DNA of 29,463 nt from Ktedonobacterales bacterium (GCA_013815535.1 JACDGC010000006.1:1-29463); one strand, 5' to 3'; counted from the stretch's first letter, positions 6,885 to 15,717 are shown. Notes: generated by a model from the letters alone, not told the origin. Translations and numbers: made by a program.

Positions 6885-7534
6885 GGTGACACCGCCTCAA
6901 CCCATGCTGGTGCCACCACGACATCGGCCAATCCCTCTGGCAGGTCCATCACCCACGATGCGGGAATCTCCCAGCGATGCCCGTAGAAGGCTACGCGCAG
7001 TCGAATGGTTGGCATGGTAAAGATGGTTCCCAGGACCGCGTAGCAGCGCGCAAAACCCTGCTCATCAGCGTCATCGGTAGGAGAAAATCGCCCAGACCAG
7101 GCATGGTGGGAATGAACTTCCAAGAAGACTCCCTCGCCGTCGGCGATGCCTTGCCCAACCGGTCGTACCGCCCCATGTTGCTGATCCTGCTCTGGCACCC
7201 TGAGTCGCCAGGCATCTGCTTCCCAGCGGACATAGAAGAGAATCTCCGCTGCCAGACCATTCGTCAGGCGTGCGGTTTGCGCTTGCGCCAGCATGGCTGC
7301 CACCAGATCGACCGAAATCTTCGGTCGGCGTAGGTGCAGATAGGCATCAACGGTGGCCAGCCCAAAGATCTGGTCGAGACCGGCAATCCCCGGTATCGGC
7401 AAGCAAACCGTAAGTTCCGCGCGCTGGCTGCGCAGGAACACCCCATTGGCGGCAAGCAGATAATCCCGCAGCGCTTCAAGCGGCGGGACGCCCGCCGCGG
7501 TCGCTACATGATAGTGCACAAACGTGGTAGCCAT
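6875..7534 (-). CDS. PRTRC system protein A, JAMM/JAB metallopeptidase
   Basis: In 219 residues the protein shows a full JAMM signature at the C-terminal side: His141-Ser-His143, seven residues, Ser151, two residues, Asp154 (HSHHAWSGRFSPTD), with Glu97 in EILFYVRW a candidate for the catalytic glutamate. JAMM enzymes use zinc to cleave isopeptide or peptide bonds after ubiquitin-like C termini. In PRTRC cassettes this gene is called protein A. The ATG at 7534 has AGGAGG at a good distance, 12 bases after the stop of protein B, and the end overlaps the ThiF start. A likely role is processing the ubiquitin-like protein C or removing it from targets; the target is unknown. Confidence 0.88.
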   Translation of the reverse strand: MATTFVHYHVATAAGVPPLEALRDYLLAANGVFLRSQRAELTVCLPIPGIAGLDQIFGLATVDAYLHLRRPKISVDLVAAMLAQAQTARLTNGLAAEILFYVRWEADAWRLRVPEQDQQHGAVRPVGQGIADGEGVFLEVHSHHAWSGRFSPTDDADEQGFARCYAVLGTIFTMPTIRLRVAFYGHRWEIPASWVMDLPEGLADVVVAPAWVEAVSPWA

Positions 7535-7546
7535 GAATGATCCTCC

Positions 7547-8302
7547 TTAGCGATGGTGAATGAACTGGGCAACCGCCTCAGCGATCGTCACCGGATGGCG
7601 CGGTACGCCAAGCGGACGCAGATCAGATACGGGATACCTGGCCGCGCGACGCTTCGCCAGGTGCACCAGGTGACGGCGGATATCGGTGGGATACGCTTTG
7701 GACCGATTTTGGACCAGGTGATCATTGAACGGTGAGGTGATGAACTGTTGCCAGGAGCGTTCAATCGTGTCCCAAGCAACCGAAGGAACCGTCACCGAGC
7801 CATAACAGATCTCCCCATCCAGCCCCAGATTTGGCAACGGCGCATGATAGGCGCGCGCCGCTGGCGCAAAGAGCGACGCGGTGATGGCCCACACCGCATA
7901 GCGCCGCCCCGCACCACACACGACGAGGCCAGGCAACGGGACCGTAAACACCTTGGGTGGGGTATGGGCATCCAATTCGAGCAGGAGTTCCACGCGCGAT
8001 GGCGGCAGCCAACGCACGAACCACGAGGTGTCCCCTTGTGAGCCAAACCGAGCCAGCCCTGACGGCATCCAACCCGAATCTTGCGGTTCTTCGAGCATGG
8101 CCTCGCGTAACACCGCTACACTGATGGCCTTGAGGTGTTCCTGATAACTCTGGTGTCCTGACGTTGGCTCGTGACGATACCAATACCATTCGCCGGTCGT
8201 AGAACACAACAGTGCGCCCCTGATCGTCTGCTCGGCCAGCAGATGCTCCAGCGTCAAGCGCGTCGCGGGGACTATGGGTGGGACTGAAACGCTGCGTACC
8301 AT
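7547..8302 (-). CDS. PRTRC system protein B (E2-like)
   Basis: The 251-residue protein matches my memory of PRTRC B, which is classed with a prokaryotic E2-like fold family. The telling segment is APLPNLGLDGEICYGSV (residues 154-170), followed by TVPSVAWDTIERSWQQFI and SPFNDHL. Cys166 in the GxxCxG context is the candidate thioester-carrying residue. The start at 8302 is decided by an extended AGGAGGTGA ribosome binding site seven bases upstream; upstream in-frame starts lack one. It overlaps the end of the gene before it by 31 bp, suggesting coupled translation. In an E1/E2/ubiquitin-like reading it would receive protein C from ThiF. Confidence 0.82.
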   Translation of the reverse strand: MVRSVSVPPIVPATRLTLEHLLAEQTIRGALLCSTTGEWYWYRHEPTSGHQSYQEHLKAISVAVLREAMLEEPQDSGWMPSGLARFGSQGDTSWFVRWLPPSRVELLLELDAHTPPKVFTVPLPGLVVCGAGRRYAVWAITASLFAPAARAYHAPLPNLGLDGEICYGSVTVPSVAWDTIERSWQQFITSPFNDHLVQNRSKAYPTDIRRHLVHLAKRRAARYPVSDLRPLGVPRHPVTIAEAVAQFIHHR

Positions 8303-9096
8303 ATCGTCGTCACCTCCTGCATACAGGAAACGGGATCGGCGGCGAGCCAATCGACAAACGCATCGGCGTCAGCCATGATGGCTTCTGCCTCGGCAAACAC
8401 GCGGGTGAGCCGGTCGATCCACTCCTGGCTCCAAAAAGCTTCCTCATAGTCATCACAGCATTCCTGATCGAGATACAGGTTCCCCGTGCTCCGATCGAGG
8501 ACCGTCATCGCATCGATCAGGCGCTGGCCCAACGTGGGGTGGGCCAAACTGAGATCGGTAAAGCGTTGCCAGTCCAACCGTCCGGGGGGCAGTGGGGCAT
8601 CAAGCAAAGGGGCGAGTACGGCGCGAACTTCGGGAGCCACGTCCAAATCCTCCGTGGTCGCCGAGGTATAACCGGCCAGGAGCAGGAGCAACTGCCACCC
8701 AAGGGAGTGCTGCGCAAAGGTGTCGCTACACATGCAAATCTCCACGCCCAATTTAGGAATGGGGAAGGCCAAACTCCAGGCATCAGCACAGGTCTCGATG
8801 TACCCATCCTGGTTGAAATAGAACAGGTGGCGTTCGACGAGATTGAAGAACTCCCGCTCACGGGGTCCAAAGGGATCCTCGGGCTCGGCCAGCAGATCCG
8901 CCTGAGAATGGGCGAACTCCGTGGGAAAGTTCGTCTGATACAGCGCCAGCAAGGTCAGGCTATCGCGCCAACGTGTCAGGCGCTCCAACGCATCTGCGTG
9001 TGACGATGGCACACGCAAGCGTGCGAGATACGCACACGCTTGTCGCAAGTTCATCGGGGCCGGCATCTCGGCCAACTGGCAATCAGGATGTGACAT
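8272..9096 (-). CDS. PRTRC-cassette protein, probably protein F by position
   Basis: This 274-residue protein lies between C and B, the place where protein F sits in PRTRC cassettes as I remember them (E-C-F-B-A-ThiF). I cannot confirm it by motif. It is acidic and rich in Leu, Asp and Glu, with helical stretches (ERLTRWRDSLTLLALYQ), a Cys pair (EICMCSD), a hydrophobic stretch (GWQLLLLLAG) and another Cys pair (QECCDDY). There are no transmembrane segments of full length. The ATG at 9096 has GAGGAG at 6 bases, directly after the hairpin 9115-9151. Confidence 0.6.
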   Translation of the reverse strand: MSHPDCQLAEMPAPMNLRQACAYLARLRVPSSHADALERLTRWRDSLTLLALYQTNFPTEFAHSQADLLAEPEDPFGPREREFFNLVERHLFYFNQDGYIETCADAWSLAFPIPKLGVEICMCSDTFAQHSLGWQLLLLLAGYTSATTEDLDVAPEVRAVLAPLLDAPLPPGRLDWQRFTDLSLAHPTLGQRLIDAMTVLDRSTGNLYLDQECCDDYEEAFWSQEWIDRLTRVFAEAEAIMADADAFVDWLAADPVSCMQEVTTIWYAAFQSHP

Positions 9097-9114
9097 CACA
9101 AACTCCTCAACACA

Positions 9115-9151
9115 CATCGGCGCCCCCGTCAGCAAAACTGGGGCGCCGATG
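9115..9151 (-). promoter_or_regulatory. Intercistronic stem-loop before the F-position gene
   Basis: Twelve perfect pairs (9115-9126 with 9140-9151), 13-nt loop. On the minus strand it follows the stop of protein C by about 12 bases and is followed by TGTGTTGAGGAG, the ribosome binding site of the next gene. There is no U-run on this strand, so it is not a standard terminator; the plus side has a TATTTTTCTC tail. Confidence 0.7.
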
Positions 9152-9163
9152 GCTTATTTTTCT

Positions 9164-9589
9164 CTAGCCGATCCACGCACCGGGGATCGCGGCGGCGACA
9201 TCGAGCTGCTGGATGAACCGACGCGCAAACAACTCTTCCTCATCTGCGCGTTGCAATGCTTGGCTGATCGCTGCTTGCACCGTGAGGAGGGTCGCTAAAT
9301 CCAACTGCCCAATGACTTGCAGATGCGTCAGGTATTGGGCCAGCTGAACTGCTTGCTGGGGATCGTGTGGCGCGGCATCGAGGACCGCCACGATGCCGCC
9401 TTTGGTGCCAGGGGAAGTGCGAACCTTGATGAGCAGGGTCCCGTCCGTGTCACGCGTGCGTTCGATGAGAAGGTTATCGACGCGCTGAATATGGGGACGG
9501 AGGCACTCCTTCAACTCCACATCCGTCTTCACAAGCTCTTCATCGAAAGGCACGCGATCCCCTTCGAATTCAATCATTGCCATGGCCAT
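9164..9589 (-). CDS. PRTRC system protein C-like, ubiquitin-like (Prok_Ub) domain with a C-terminal extension
   Basis: The 141-residue protein starts with a short beta-rich domain ending in KVRTSPGTKGG (Gly64-Gly65). Stand-alone PRTRC C proteins are about 70 residues, classed as ubiquitin-like, and end in GTKG; the segment LLIERTRDTDGTLLIKV aligns by eye, ungapped, with their last strand and tail. Here the chain does not end: it continues for 76 residues, starting IVAVLDAAPHDPQQA, mostly helical (ATLLTVQAAISQALQ). The ATG at 9589 follows GAGG; two further in-frame ATGs are close. It overlaps the E gene by 20 bp. Likely role: the conjugated or adenylated partner of ThiF, with a tail that JAMM protein A could remove. 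The ubiquitin-like assignment is from residue pattern and synteny only. Confidence 0.7.
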   Translation of the reverse strand: MAMAMIEFEGDRVPFDEELVKTDVELKECLRPHIQRVDNLLIERTRDTDGTLLIKVRTSPGTKGGIVAVLDAAPHDPQQAVQLAQYLTHLQVIGQLDLATLLTVQAAISQALQRADEEELFARRFIQQLDVAAAIPGAWIG

Positions 9590-10247
9590 CGGTGGTATCC
9601 TCTTTCTCGCTCTGCATGGTGGGGGCCGACACAGTGGCCGCCCCAAATAATCCCAGTTGTTCCACCTGACGCAGCTCGGCTGGCACCAGGGGAATGACGG
9701 GGGTTGGCCGTGGTCCGGTAGGAGGCGGCGTCACCACCCTCGCACTCGCTGGGCGGGGTGGCTTAGCCGTCGTGGTCAACTTTTTTTCCGCGAGCTTGGG
9801 TGGGGCCAGACGGGCCGGAGATTTGGCCGCAAATCGCTGCAACGCGGCGTGTCCAATGGCCACCAGATCAGCGGGGACCACGCCAAGCTCGGCAAATGCC
9901 AGCGGCGCCGTGCATTGCGGCAGTCGATGATCGACGGCCGCGCTCAAATACACCAGTGGTTCGGTATCAGCATCCCCATACACGACCCGCATCACCAGGC
10001 ACAGCGTATGACCGCTCATGCCAGGATGAGCGGCGGGGGCAATCGTTGGGGCTATTGCAACCAGTGGGAGAGGCCGCTCCTCGACCGGGGGGGCCAAACT
10101 GGGTTCCGTAGTCGATGCGGCATCGGTGATCGCCGCAGGTTCAACATCAGGTTCATCCTCATCTGCTCCCGCTTCTTGCGTTTCCTCCGTTGCGTCGAGC
10201 AGGGACTCGTCTTCATCCTCACCAGGATGGTTCGGTACCGCAAACAT
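9570..10247 (-). CDS. PRTRC-cassette protein, probably protein E by position
   Basis: A 225-residue protein begins with an acidic, low-complexity region (EDEDESLLDATEETQ, then ADEDEPDVEPAAI). A central compact part follows (HTLCLVMRVVYGDADTEP, then VDHRLPQCTAPLAFAELG and PADLVAIG), then a basic, proline-rich segment with a K/P linker and a short tail. In its position, first of the cassette, PRTRC protein E is expected; the LVM... and P-L-x-F blocks are loosely like protein E, but I could not verify it. The start at 10247 has AGGAG six bases upstream. The disordered ends suggest a binding or scaffold role. Confidence 0.55.
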   Translation of the reverse strand: MFAVPNHPGEDEDESLLDATEETQEAGADEDEPDVEPAAITDAASTTEPSLAPPVEERPLPLVAIAPTIAPAAHPGMSGHTLCLVMRVVYGDADTEPLVYLSAAVDHRLPQCTAPLAFAELGVVPADLVAIGHAALQRFAAKSPARLAPPKLAEKKLTTTAKPPRPASARVVTPPPTGPRPTPVIPLVPAELRQVEQLGLFGAATVSAPTMQSEKEDTTDGHGND

Positions 10248-10372
10248 GGCATACTCCTTCGAATCGTTCGACTTTACCAGGTAGCGTGGGCTGCCCGGGG
10301 GGGCACACATGGCCACCAACCCCGCGACAGGATTGGCGGCGCACGCGCGTCATAAAAGTCATGGCTGGTCAA

Positions 10373-13300
10373 TTAGCGCGCTTCTTCTTGGCGAACGCTG
10401 GGGTCGGTCGGCAGACCAGCTTGGTGGCGACGATAGGCAAACACCACCTGGGGATGGCGTTGTTGCGCGACCGCCGTGGACACGATCTCCAGGGTCGCCA
10501 GGCGACGGACGCGGCGCTCTCCATCCGGATCCTCGGCAATCTTCCGCTTAGTCCGACTGACGACGATAGCGCGCGCTTGGCGCTCATCGCCCACTAACTC
10601 AACCTGCCAGGTCACGCCATCCGGGCAGCTCAGGGCGACATAGGTGGAGCGACTGAACACCATGGGAGCCAACCCCGCTGCGGTGCAATCGCCACACAGG
10701 GAGCAAATGGTGAAATCAGGGGCCAGGGGTGCCGGGAGATAGACGCAGGTATGCCCATCGCCTGGTCGATGCCGCACCGGTCGCGATGATGCGGTTATCG
10801 CTGGAGATACGCCTGCGGTACGGGACGCGGTTTTCCGCTGGGTGAGTTGCGTGATCCAATAGGGATCATTCCACGCCCGTTGGGGCAGCTCACGCGGTGC
10901 TGATGCCGCAGGAGCCGGGCGGGCGAGCGGGGCGAGCGCGACGAGTTTCTCCGCCACCGAGGCCGCAGTGTCTGCCACCGCAGGCTGCCCAGCTGGAGCA
11001 GTGGGCGTCATCGCCATCGCGGTGTTCAAGAACGACGCGCCGATGAACTGCTGCTGGCCTATTTCCGCACGTCCCAGTGCCGCCAGCAATTCCTCCAACG
11101 ATCCAGCCACCGGCTGCTGATCGGTATGCAAACTGTCATACACGGCCCGCGCCAGCGCGAGTTTGATGTTGCTCGACTCCGCCCCAAACGCAGCTAAACC
11201 GGCATCGGGCAAATCGCCTTCCGCCATCATCGCCGCTCGGGTCTTTTCAGCGACCAGATACATCCCCCGCTCTTCCGCCGTCCCCTGATAGGTCAGGTGG
11301 ATGATCGTGACGGGTTTGCGTTGCCAGGGGCGATACGAGCGGCGAACCGCCTGACGCCCCCGGCAGGTGTCATAACAGGTTTGGGTGGAGAGGATGGTGG
11401 GAAAGTCGAGATTCATGCCCACATGCACCAGCCCACTCTGGCAGATCAGGACATTGCATCCCGCCGCAATCTGCTCGCGGATCCACCGTTGGCGCTTGCG
11501 GGTCGCGACCTTGCCACTCGTGAGTTCCACCACCTGCAAGACATGGTTGGGGGGACGGGATGGCCCGGCGGTCGTACTCGTGTCCGTGACCGGTTCCTCA
11601 GCTTGCCAGCGCGCGTCATCGGCGCGGAGCAATGCGGCGTACCGACCAGGCACATCATAGGCATCACTGCTGTTCTCGACGAGGATGCAGACCCGGCGAT
11701 CCTGGGCTAGATGCTCGCGCACCAGTTCGAGGATCACCTGTTCCTTGGGGAAGATCAGGTCAGCCGGGAGCGGTTCAGCCACCGCCAACAGGGTGCCAAC
11801 GCGCCGGTTCTGCACCCGCTGCGCCAGCCAGGGGAGGTTCGGCCAGATGGAAATGCCCTGAAACCAGCTCGCTAACCCGCCATTCTGGTGGTGGGCAAGT
11901 TCGCGGTAGAGGGCATCCGTGGCTTCCGCCTCGAAACGGCGATACGCTGGGCCGAGGACCTTCCCCAATGGCACGCGCCGCACCTCTTCGGTGAGCGGTG
12001 GCAACGCGGGCGCGATGTGCGCCAGTTTGGGAAAGATGGCATTCTCTTCATACAGCAGGATGGCGGGCGAGAAGCCCGGAATCTCGCGCATGACCCGCCG
12101 CGTCTCCCGCCGATTGGTCAAGGCCCCATCTTGGCGCGCCGGGGGGCGAATCTCCACTTTCTGTTGCATGCCCATATCGGTCAGCCACCGCCGCAGGCCG
12201 GGGCCGCCGTAGGGGAAACGGGTGCGCACGTGACGATTGAACCGCCACAACAAGGAGAACATCGACGAAGCGTAATCTTTCAGGGTGCCCGTCATCCCGA
12301 TGAGGGTCGGGTGGTGACCACAGGCCACGACTAACGCGTCCGTCGCCATCCCTTGCGCGGAACTCTGCGCCGCCAAAAGATGGGCTTCATCCGCAATCAC
12401 CGTGGTGAACAGCCCCTTCCAGCGCCAGCGCAGATATTCCGCCGCTGGGTAGCGGCGATAATCCTGCGCCGTAACCACCGGCGCATAGCGGATGATCCGC
12501 TGCGCCCCCACGTCATACTCCGGAATCGGCATCGGGACGCTGGGCTCGTCCCGTAGATCGCGAGACAAGGGCGGGGGCACCGCTTGCCAATCCAAGCTAG
12601 CGGTACTCACATCCGGCACCATCTGCCAGAGTGGTTCATGACAGCGCTGGCAGCTGCGCTTGACCTCGCAGCCGATCTGGTCCTCACGCAAGTAGGGCAC
12701 GTCCGTCTGATCTTGGTCCAGGGGCGCGATGGGGGTAGCACAGCGGGGGCAGCAGGGGACCACCAGCGGTCGCCCATCGGCACCACGCGTCGCCTGCGTC
12801 TTCTCGATCAGCCGCACGCTCCCGACACCATCAGCTTCCTCGCTGAGCGTCGTGTGACGAAGGATCCGCAGTTGGTAGCGCGGGGTCCATGCGCTGCCCA
12901 GCTTCGCGGCACTAAAACCCAGGATGGCCACGAAACAGGGTTTGGGAGGCCGCGCCTGCCTGGCTCGTTGCGCTTCCTGGCACGCCGCCCGCCAGTCAGT
13001 GATCGCGCGGGTGATGAGGATGCCCACCCGGTCGATGCAGCCCATCACCGTCAAGTGTGGCTGACGACACTCCGGGTCGAAGCGGCGAAACTGGGTCATC
13101 TCCGCGGCGGTGCGATAGGCATCGAGGATGACCACCCGCACCCCAGGAATGGTGGCCTCGAGTTCCTCTTGCCACTGCTCAACGACATTTTCCGGGCAGA
13201 GGACTAAGGCTGGGGTGAAGTCTTGCTTCTCCGGACGTTGCTCCCGCGGCGGGATGCCGCCATGCACCTCTTGCGAGGCCCAATACAGGGCTTTGGCCGC

Positions 13301-14812
13301 CGTCGCCGTCTTCGTCGTGCCCGGTTCGCCAATCACCAGGAACCGGTCGAAGCGACGCATGCCCGAGTCAGTCGCGGTGCGACGTTGCCCGCGAATGGCC
13401 TGGGCGATGGCTTCCGCGAAGTAGTTTTGGACCCCGATCCCTGGTCGCGTATGACAGATCGCGGGGAGCCAGTTGAGGTAACCGGGCGTATAGCGCGAGG
13501 GACATTTCCGCGCCACCGCTTCGGCCAGCGCCTGCCCAAAATTCGCTAGGAAGGTTTCCCAGGCGACGACCTCACAGGGCCACCCCTCGAGTTGCACCAC
13601 CTCCTCACCTAATTGGATTTGCGACCAGATGCCCGTCGTCTGATCAACGAGGAAGAGCTGCATCTCGAAGCGTTCCGTGATCGTCGTGGTCTCCGTCCCA
13701 TCCTCTTCGACTTCGACCACCGTCACCGGGCGCTTCGTACAATCGCCTTTGAGGAGGATCTGCGTCCCATCTTCCCCGATGAGTTCCTCACCATCGAGCA
13801 GGCCAATGGTAGCTAACGACGCAAGTTGTCCCACCAGGGGGGGTAAAAAGGGCCGATAGAGGACATCCATGGACGTCGGGCCTGGTTGCCGCTGGGCGCG
13901 ATAGGTGGCATCTCCCCAGACCCCACTGCCGGCAACACTGGCCAACGTCGCAATATGACGGGGGTTGAAGAGATGCGCGGCAAAATCGATGGTGGTCGCA
14001 TACCCTCCGGGGATCGCCAATTGCTGTCCAGGCGGACACGTCGCAGGTAACACCCCTAAAGCGCTGCCAGCATCCGCTGCGCTCACGAACTGAGCGACCG
14101 CAGCGGCATCGGGCGGCACCGCGCTCCACCTGCGGCGCGCCAGGACAACGACCTGGTGATACGCCGCATACATGGGCTGGCCTTGCACGCTCTCGGACAC
14201 CTCGGGGTCATCCCACGGCTCGTCGGAAAACCGCCAGCACCGCAGATCGGTATACCAGCTGGCCAGATACTCGGCTTCCTCGCGGAGTTGCTCCTGCGGC
14301 ACGATCCAGATAAGGATGCCTTCCCCACGGAGTTTGGCGGTGACGCGCTGCAAAAACCGCAGCTCCAACCGACGAGCCGGACCGGTCGTTTTGACCTCCA
14401 ATCCATAGGGGGGATTCGCAAAGACACAGGAGAAGGCGCCATCATCGATGGTGGTATCGAAGAAATCCTCAACCAGGAGACCTTTGGGGCAACAGCAGGC
14501 GCGTGCCTGCTCGGCCCGTTCGCTCTGGATCTCGACACCATAGATCTCGACAGGGGGCCGTGCCTCGCGATAGGTCCAGCCAGTATCGCGATCGCCATCT
14601 GCGCGACGCCAGCGCAGCGGCTGTGACGTCCCCGCAATGAGGTCAGTGACCAAGGTTGCCACCGCTCCCGTGCCGATGACGGGATCCAGCAAGCGATACG
14701 GATACATGCCATGCGCGGTCGGGGTGAACGTGAGGTGCTGGGCAATGGCGGACAGGACGACGCGCGGCGTTGGAATGAAGCCGCCTTCCGCCTGATCTTG
14801 CAAGCGCGCCAT
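10373..14812 (-). CDS. Giant fusion: N6-adenine DNA methyltransferase and SF2 helicase
   Basis: A single 1479-residue frame starts with ATG right after the stop of the preceding gene (TAGATG, with GGAGG upstream). Residues 1-200 form a class I methyltransferase: SAM-binding motif DPVIGTGA (about 43-50) and catalytic NPPY (133-136), typical of N6-adenine enzymes that act on DNA. From about residue 495 a helicase follows: a loop GEPGTTKTA in the Walker A position (threonine replaces the usual glycine before lysine), a zinc-ribbon insert (about 686-730, CPRC and CQRC), Walker B DEAH (808-811), motif III TGTLKDY, and an arginine-rich motif VI region near 1150 (CRGRQAVRRSYRPWQ). A C-terminal cysteine cluster (CSLCGDC) is near residue 1375. 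Such methyltransferase-helicase proteins occur in plasmid and defence loci. It lies directly upstream of the PRTRC E gene. Confidence 0.85.
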   Translation of the reverse strand: MARLQDQAEGGFIPTPRVVLSAIAQHLTFTPTAHGMYPYRLLDPVIGTGAVATLVTDLIAGTSQPLRWRRADGDRDTGWTYREARPPVEIYGVEIQSERAEQARACCCPKGLLVEDFFDTTIDDGAFSCVFANPPYGLEVKTTGPARRLELRFLQRVTAKLRGEGILIWIVPQEQLREEAEYLASWYTDLRCWRFSDEPWDDPEVSESVQGQPMYAAYHQVVVLARRRWSAVPPDAAAVAQFVSAADAGSALGVLPATCPPGQQLAIPGGYATTIDFAAHLFNPRHIATLASVAGSGVWGDATYRAQRQPGPTSMDVLYRPFLPPLVGQLASLATIGLLDGEELIGEDGTQILLKGDCTKRPVTVVEVEEDGTETTTITERFEMQLFLVDQTTGIWSQIQLGEEVVQLEGWPCEVVAWETFLANFGQALAEAVARKCPSRYTPGYLNWLPAICHTRPGIGVQNYFAEAIAQAIRGQRRTATDSGMRRFDRFLVIGEPGTTKTATAAKALYWASQEVHGGIPPREQRPEKQDFTPALVLCPENVVEQWQEELEATIPGVRVVILDAYRTAAEMTQFRRFDPECRQPHLTVMGCIDRVGILITRAITDWRAACQEAQRARQARPPKPCFVAILGFSAAKLGSAWTPRYQLRILRHTTLSEEADGVGSVRLIEKTQATRGADGRPLVVPCCPRCATPIAPLDQDQTDVPYLREDQIGCEVKRSCQRCHEPLWQMVPDVSTASLDWQAVPPPLSRDLRDEPSVPMPIPEYDVGAQRIIRYAPVVTAQDYRRYPAAEYLRWRWKGLFTTVIADEAHLLAAQSSAQGMATDALVVACGHHPTLIGMTGTLKDYASSMFSLLWRFNRHVRTRFPYGGPGLRRWLTDMGMQQKVEIRPPARQDGALTNRRETRRVMREIPGFSPAILLYEENAIFPKLAHIAPALPPLTEEVRRVPLGKVLGPAYRRFEAEATDALYRELAHHQNGGLASWFQGISIWPNLPWLAQRVQNRRVGTLLAVAEPLPADLIFPKEQVILELVREHLAQDRRVCILVENSSDAYDVPGRYAALLRADDARWQAEEPVTDTSTTAGPSRPPNHVLQVVELTSGKVATRKRQRWIREQIAAGCNVLICQSGLVHVGMNLDFPTILSTQTCYDTCRGRQAVRRSYRPWQRKPVTIIHLTYQGTAEERGMYLVAEKTRAAMMAEGDLPDAGLAAFGAESSNIKLALARAVYDSLHTDQQPVAGSLEELLAALGRAEIGQQQFIGASFLNTAMAMTPTAPAGQPAVADTAASVAEKLVALAPLARPAPAASAPRELPQRAWNDPYWITQLTQRKTASRTAGVSPAITASSRPVRHRPGDGHTCVYLPAPLAPDFTICSLCGDCTAAGLAPMVFSRSTYVALSCPDGVTWQVELVGDERQARAIVVSRTKRKIAEDPDGERRVRRLATLEIVSTAVAQQRHPQVVFAYRRHQAGLPTDPSVRQEEAR

Positions 14813-15655
14813 CTACTGTCCCTCCTCACTCCGCCAGCCGCTCCGCAACCCATCACGCAGGTCCTCCTGCACACGCGGCAGATCAGGGCGACACAGGTAG
14901 GCCCCCGTGAAGACCGGACCCAAGGTATGCGCCAGCGGGGCGAAGCTGTCATATTCATCCACTTGGGTGGAGGGATCGAAGCACCAGGCAGTCAGGGGCG
15001 TTACATCCCCACGCGCGACGGCGCGCGACCAGAGAAAGGGGGCCCACTCAGCCACAGCTGGCAACGGGGGGACCCGTTTGGCGAGATAGCGCAGGTAGCG
15101 ATACGCCAGCGCGGGAGGATCCGCATCATCGGAATGCCAGCGTAATAGCACAAAAACGGGCTGGCGACGAAAAGCGCCCCACTCATCGAGCGTCATGGGC
15201 GGTGGCTGATCCAGCTGGGCGGGATCGAAGCAGGTGAGCAGATCCGATTCGAGGATCATTTGCAAGCCATTGCCGACATGGTGCGCGCGCGTGCGCCAGT
15301 GCAGATTGTATCCCAGCTGCTCACGGGTGAGCGAAGGACTATAGTGGGCCAAGGCAACTTTGCCATGCAAATCGCTCAGCGTGGCGTTGCCATAATTGAG
15401 GTGGTTGGCGTTGCTTTTGCTCCGCGTCGCGTTCGCCATCAAATAGGCGGTAACGGCGCGTGGGCGTTGGCCACTCTTGGAGACCAGCGAGAGATAAAAC
15501 AGGGGTGCCTCTTTATCAGGACAGGGTTCCGTCCCGATGATGTACGCATTGACCGAAGCGATGAAGCCGGATTCGCTCCAGATCGCTGGCAATTGCGGGC
15601 CTTCAGCGACCAGATGCTTGGGCATATTCTGGTAGCCGCGTCGTTTACGAGCCAT
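14813..15655 (-). CDS. Unknown protein (280 aa) upstream of the methyltransferase-helicase
   Basis: The start at 15655 (MARKRRGYQNMPKHLV) is chosen because GGAAAGG lies six bases before it and because the upstream in-frame part would cross the hairpin at 15679-15717. The protein has a basic N terminus, a beta-rich centre (PLFYLSLVSKSGQRPRAV) with a possible fold (YGNATLSDLHGKVALAHY), a segment PVFVLLRWHSDDADPP and no recognised motif. It ends exactly at the start of the 1479-residue gene, so the two are translationally coupled. ParB is expected in many PRTRC loci, but the GERR-type motif is absent here. Family unknown. Confidence 0.7.
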   Translation of the reverse strand: MARKRRGYQNMPKHLVAEGPQLPAIWSESGFIASVNAYIIGTEPCPDKEAPLFYLSLVSKSGQRPRAVTAYLMANATRSKSNANHLNYGNATLSDLHGKVALAHYSPSLTREQLGYNLHWRTRAHHVGNGLQMILESDLLTCFDPAQLDQPPPMTLDEWGAFRRQPVFVLLRWHSDDADPPALAYRYLRYLAKRVPPLPAVAEWAPFLWSRAVARGDVTPLTAWCFDPSTQVDEYDSFAPLAHTLGPVFTGAYLCRPDLPRVQEDLRDGLRSGWRSEEGQ

Positions 15656-15678
15656 GATGATCCTTTCCATGCAAACAC

Positions 15679-15717
15679 ACAGGGCCCCGCTGACTCTAGA
15701 AATCAGTGGGGCCCTGT
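15679..15717 (-). promoter_or_regulatory. Intercistronic stem-loop before the 280-aa gene
   Basis: Fifteen pairs (15679-15693 with 15703-15717, one G-U pair), loop 15694-15702. The minus strand continues TGTGTTTGCATGG and then the ribosome binding site GGAAAGG and the start codon. No U-run follows on this strand, but the plus side has TTTTC. Confidence 0.65.

Noticed and set aside
10219..10362. A 47-codon minus-strand frame before the E gene with cysteine pairs (HVCPPG, CHVCG)
   Set aside because: It has no ribosome binding site and overlaps the start of the E gene; it may be a coincidence, though the zinc-like pattern is noted.
14813..15655. The 280-residue protein as the missing ParB of the PRTRC cassette
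   Set aside because: No GERR-type ParB motif or ParB helix-turn-helix is visible in it.
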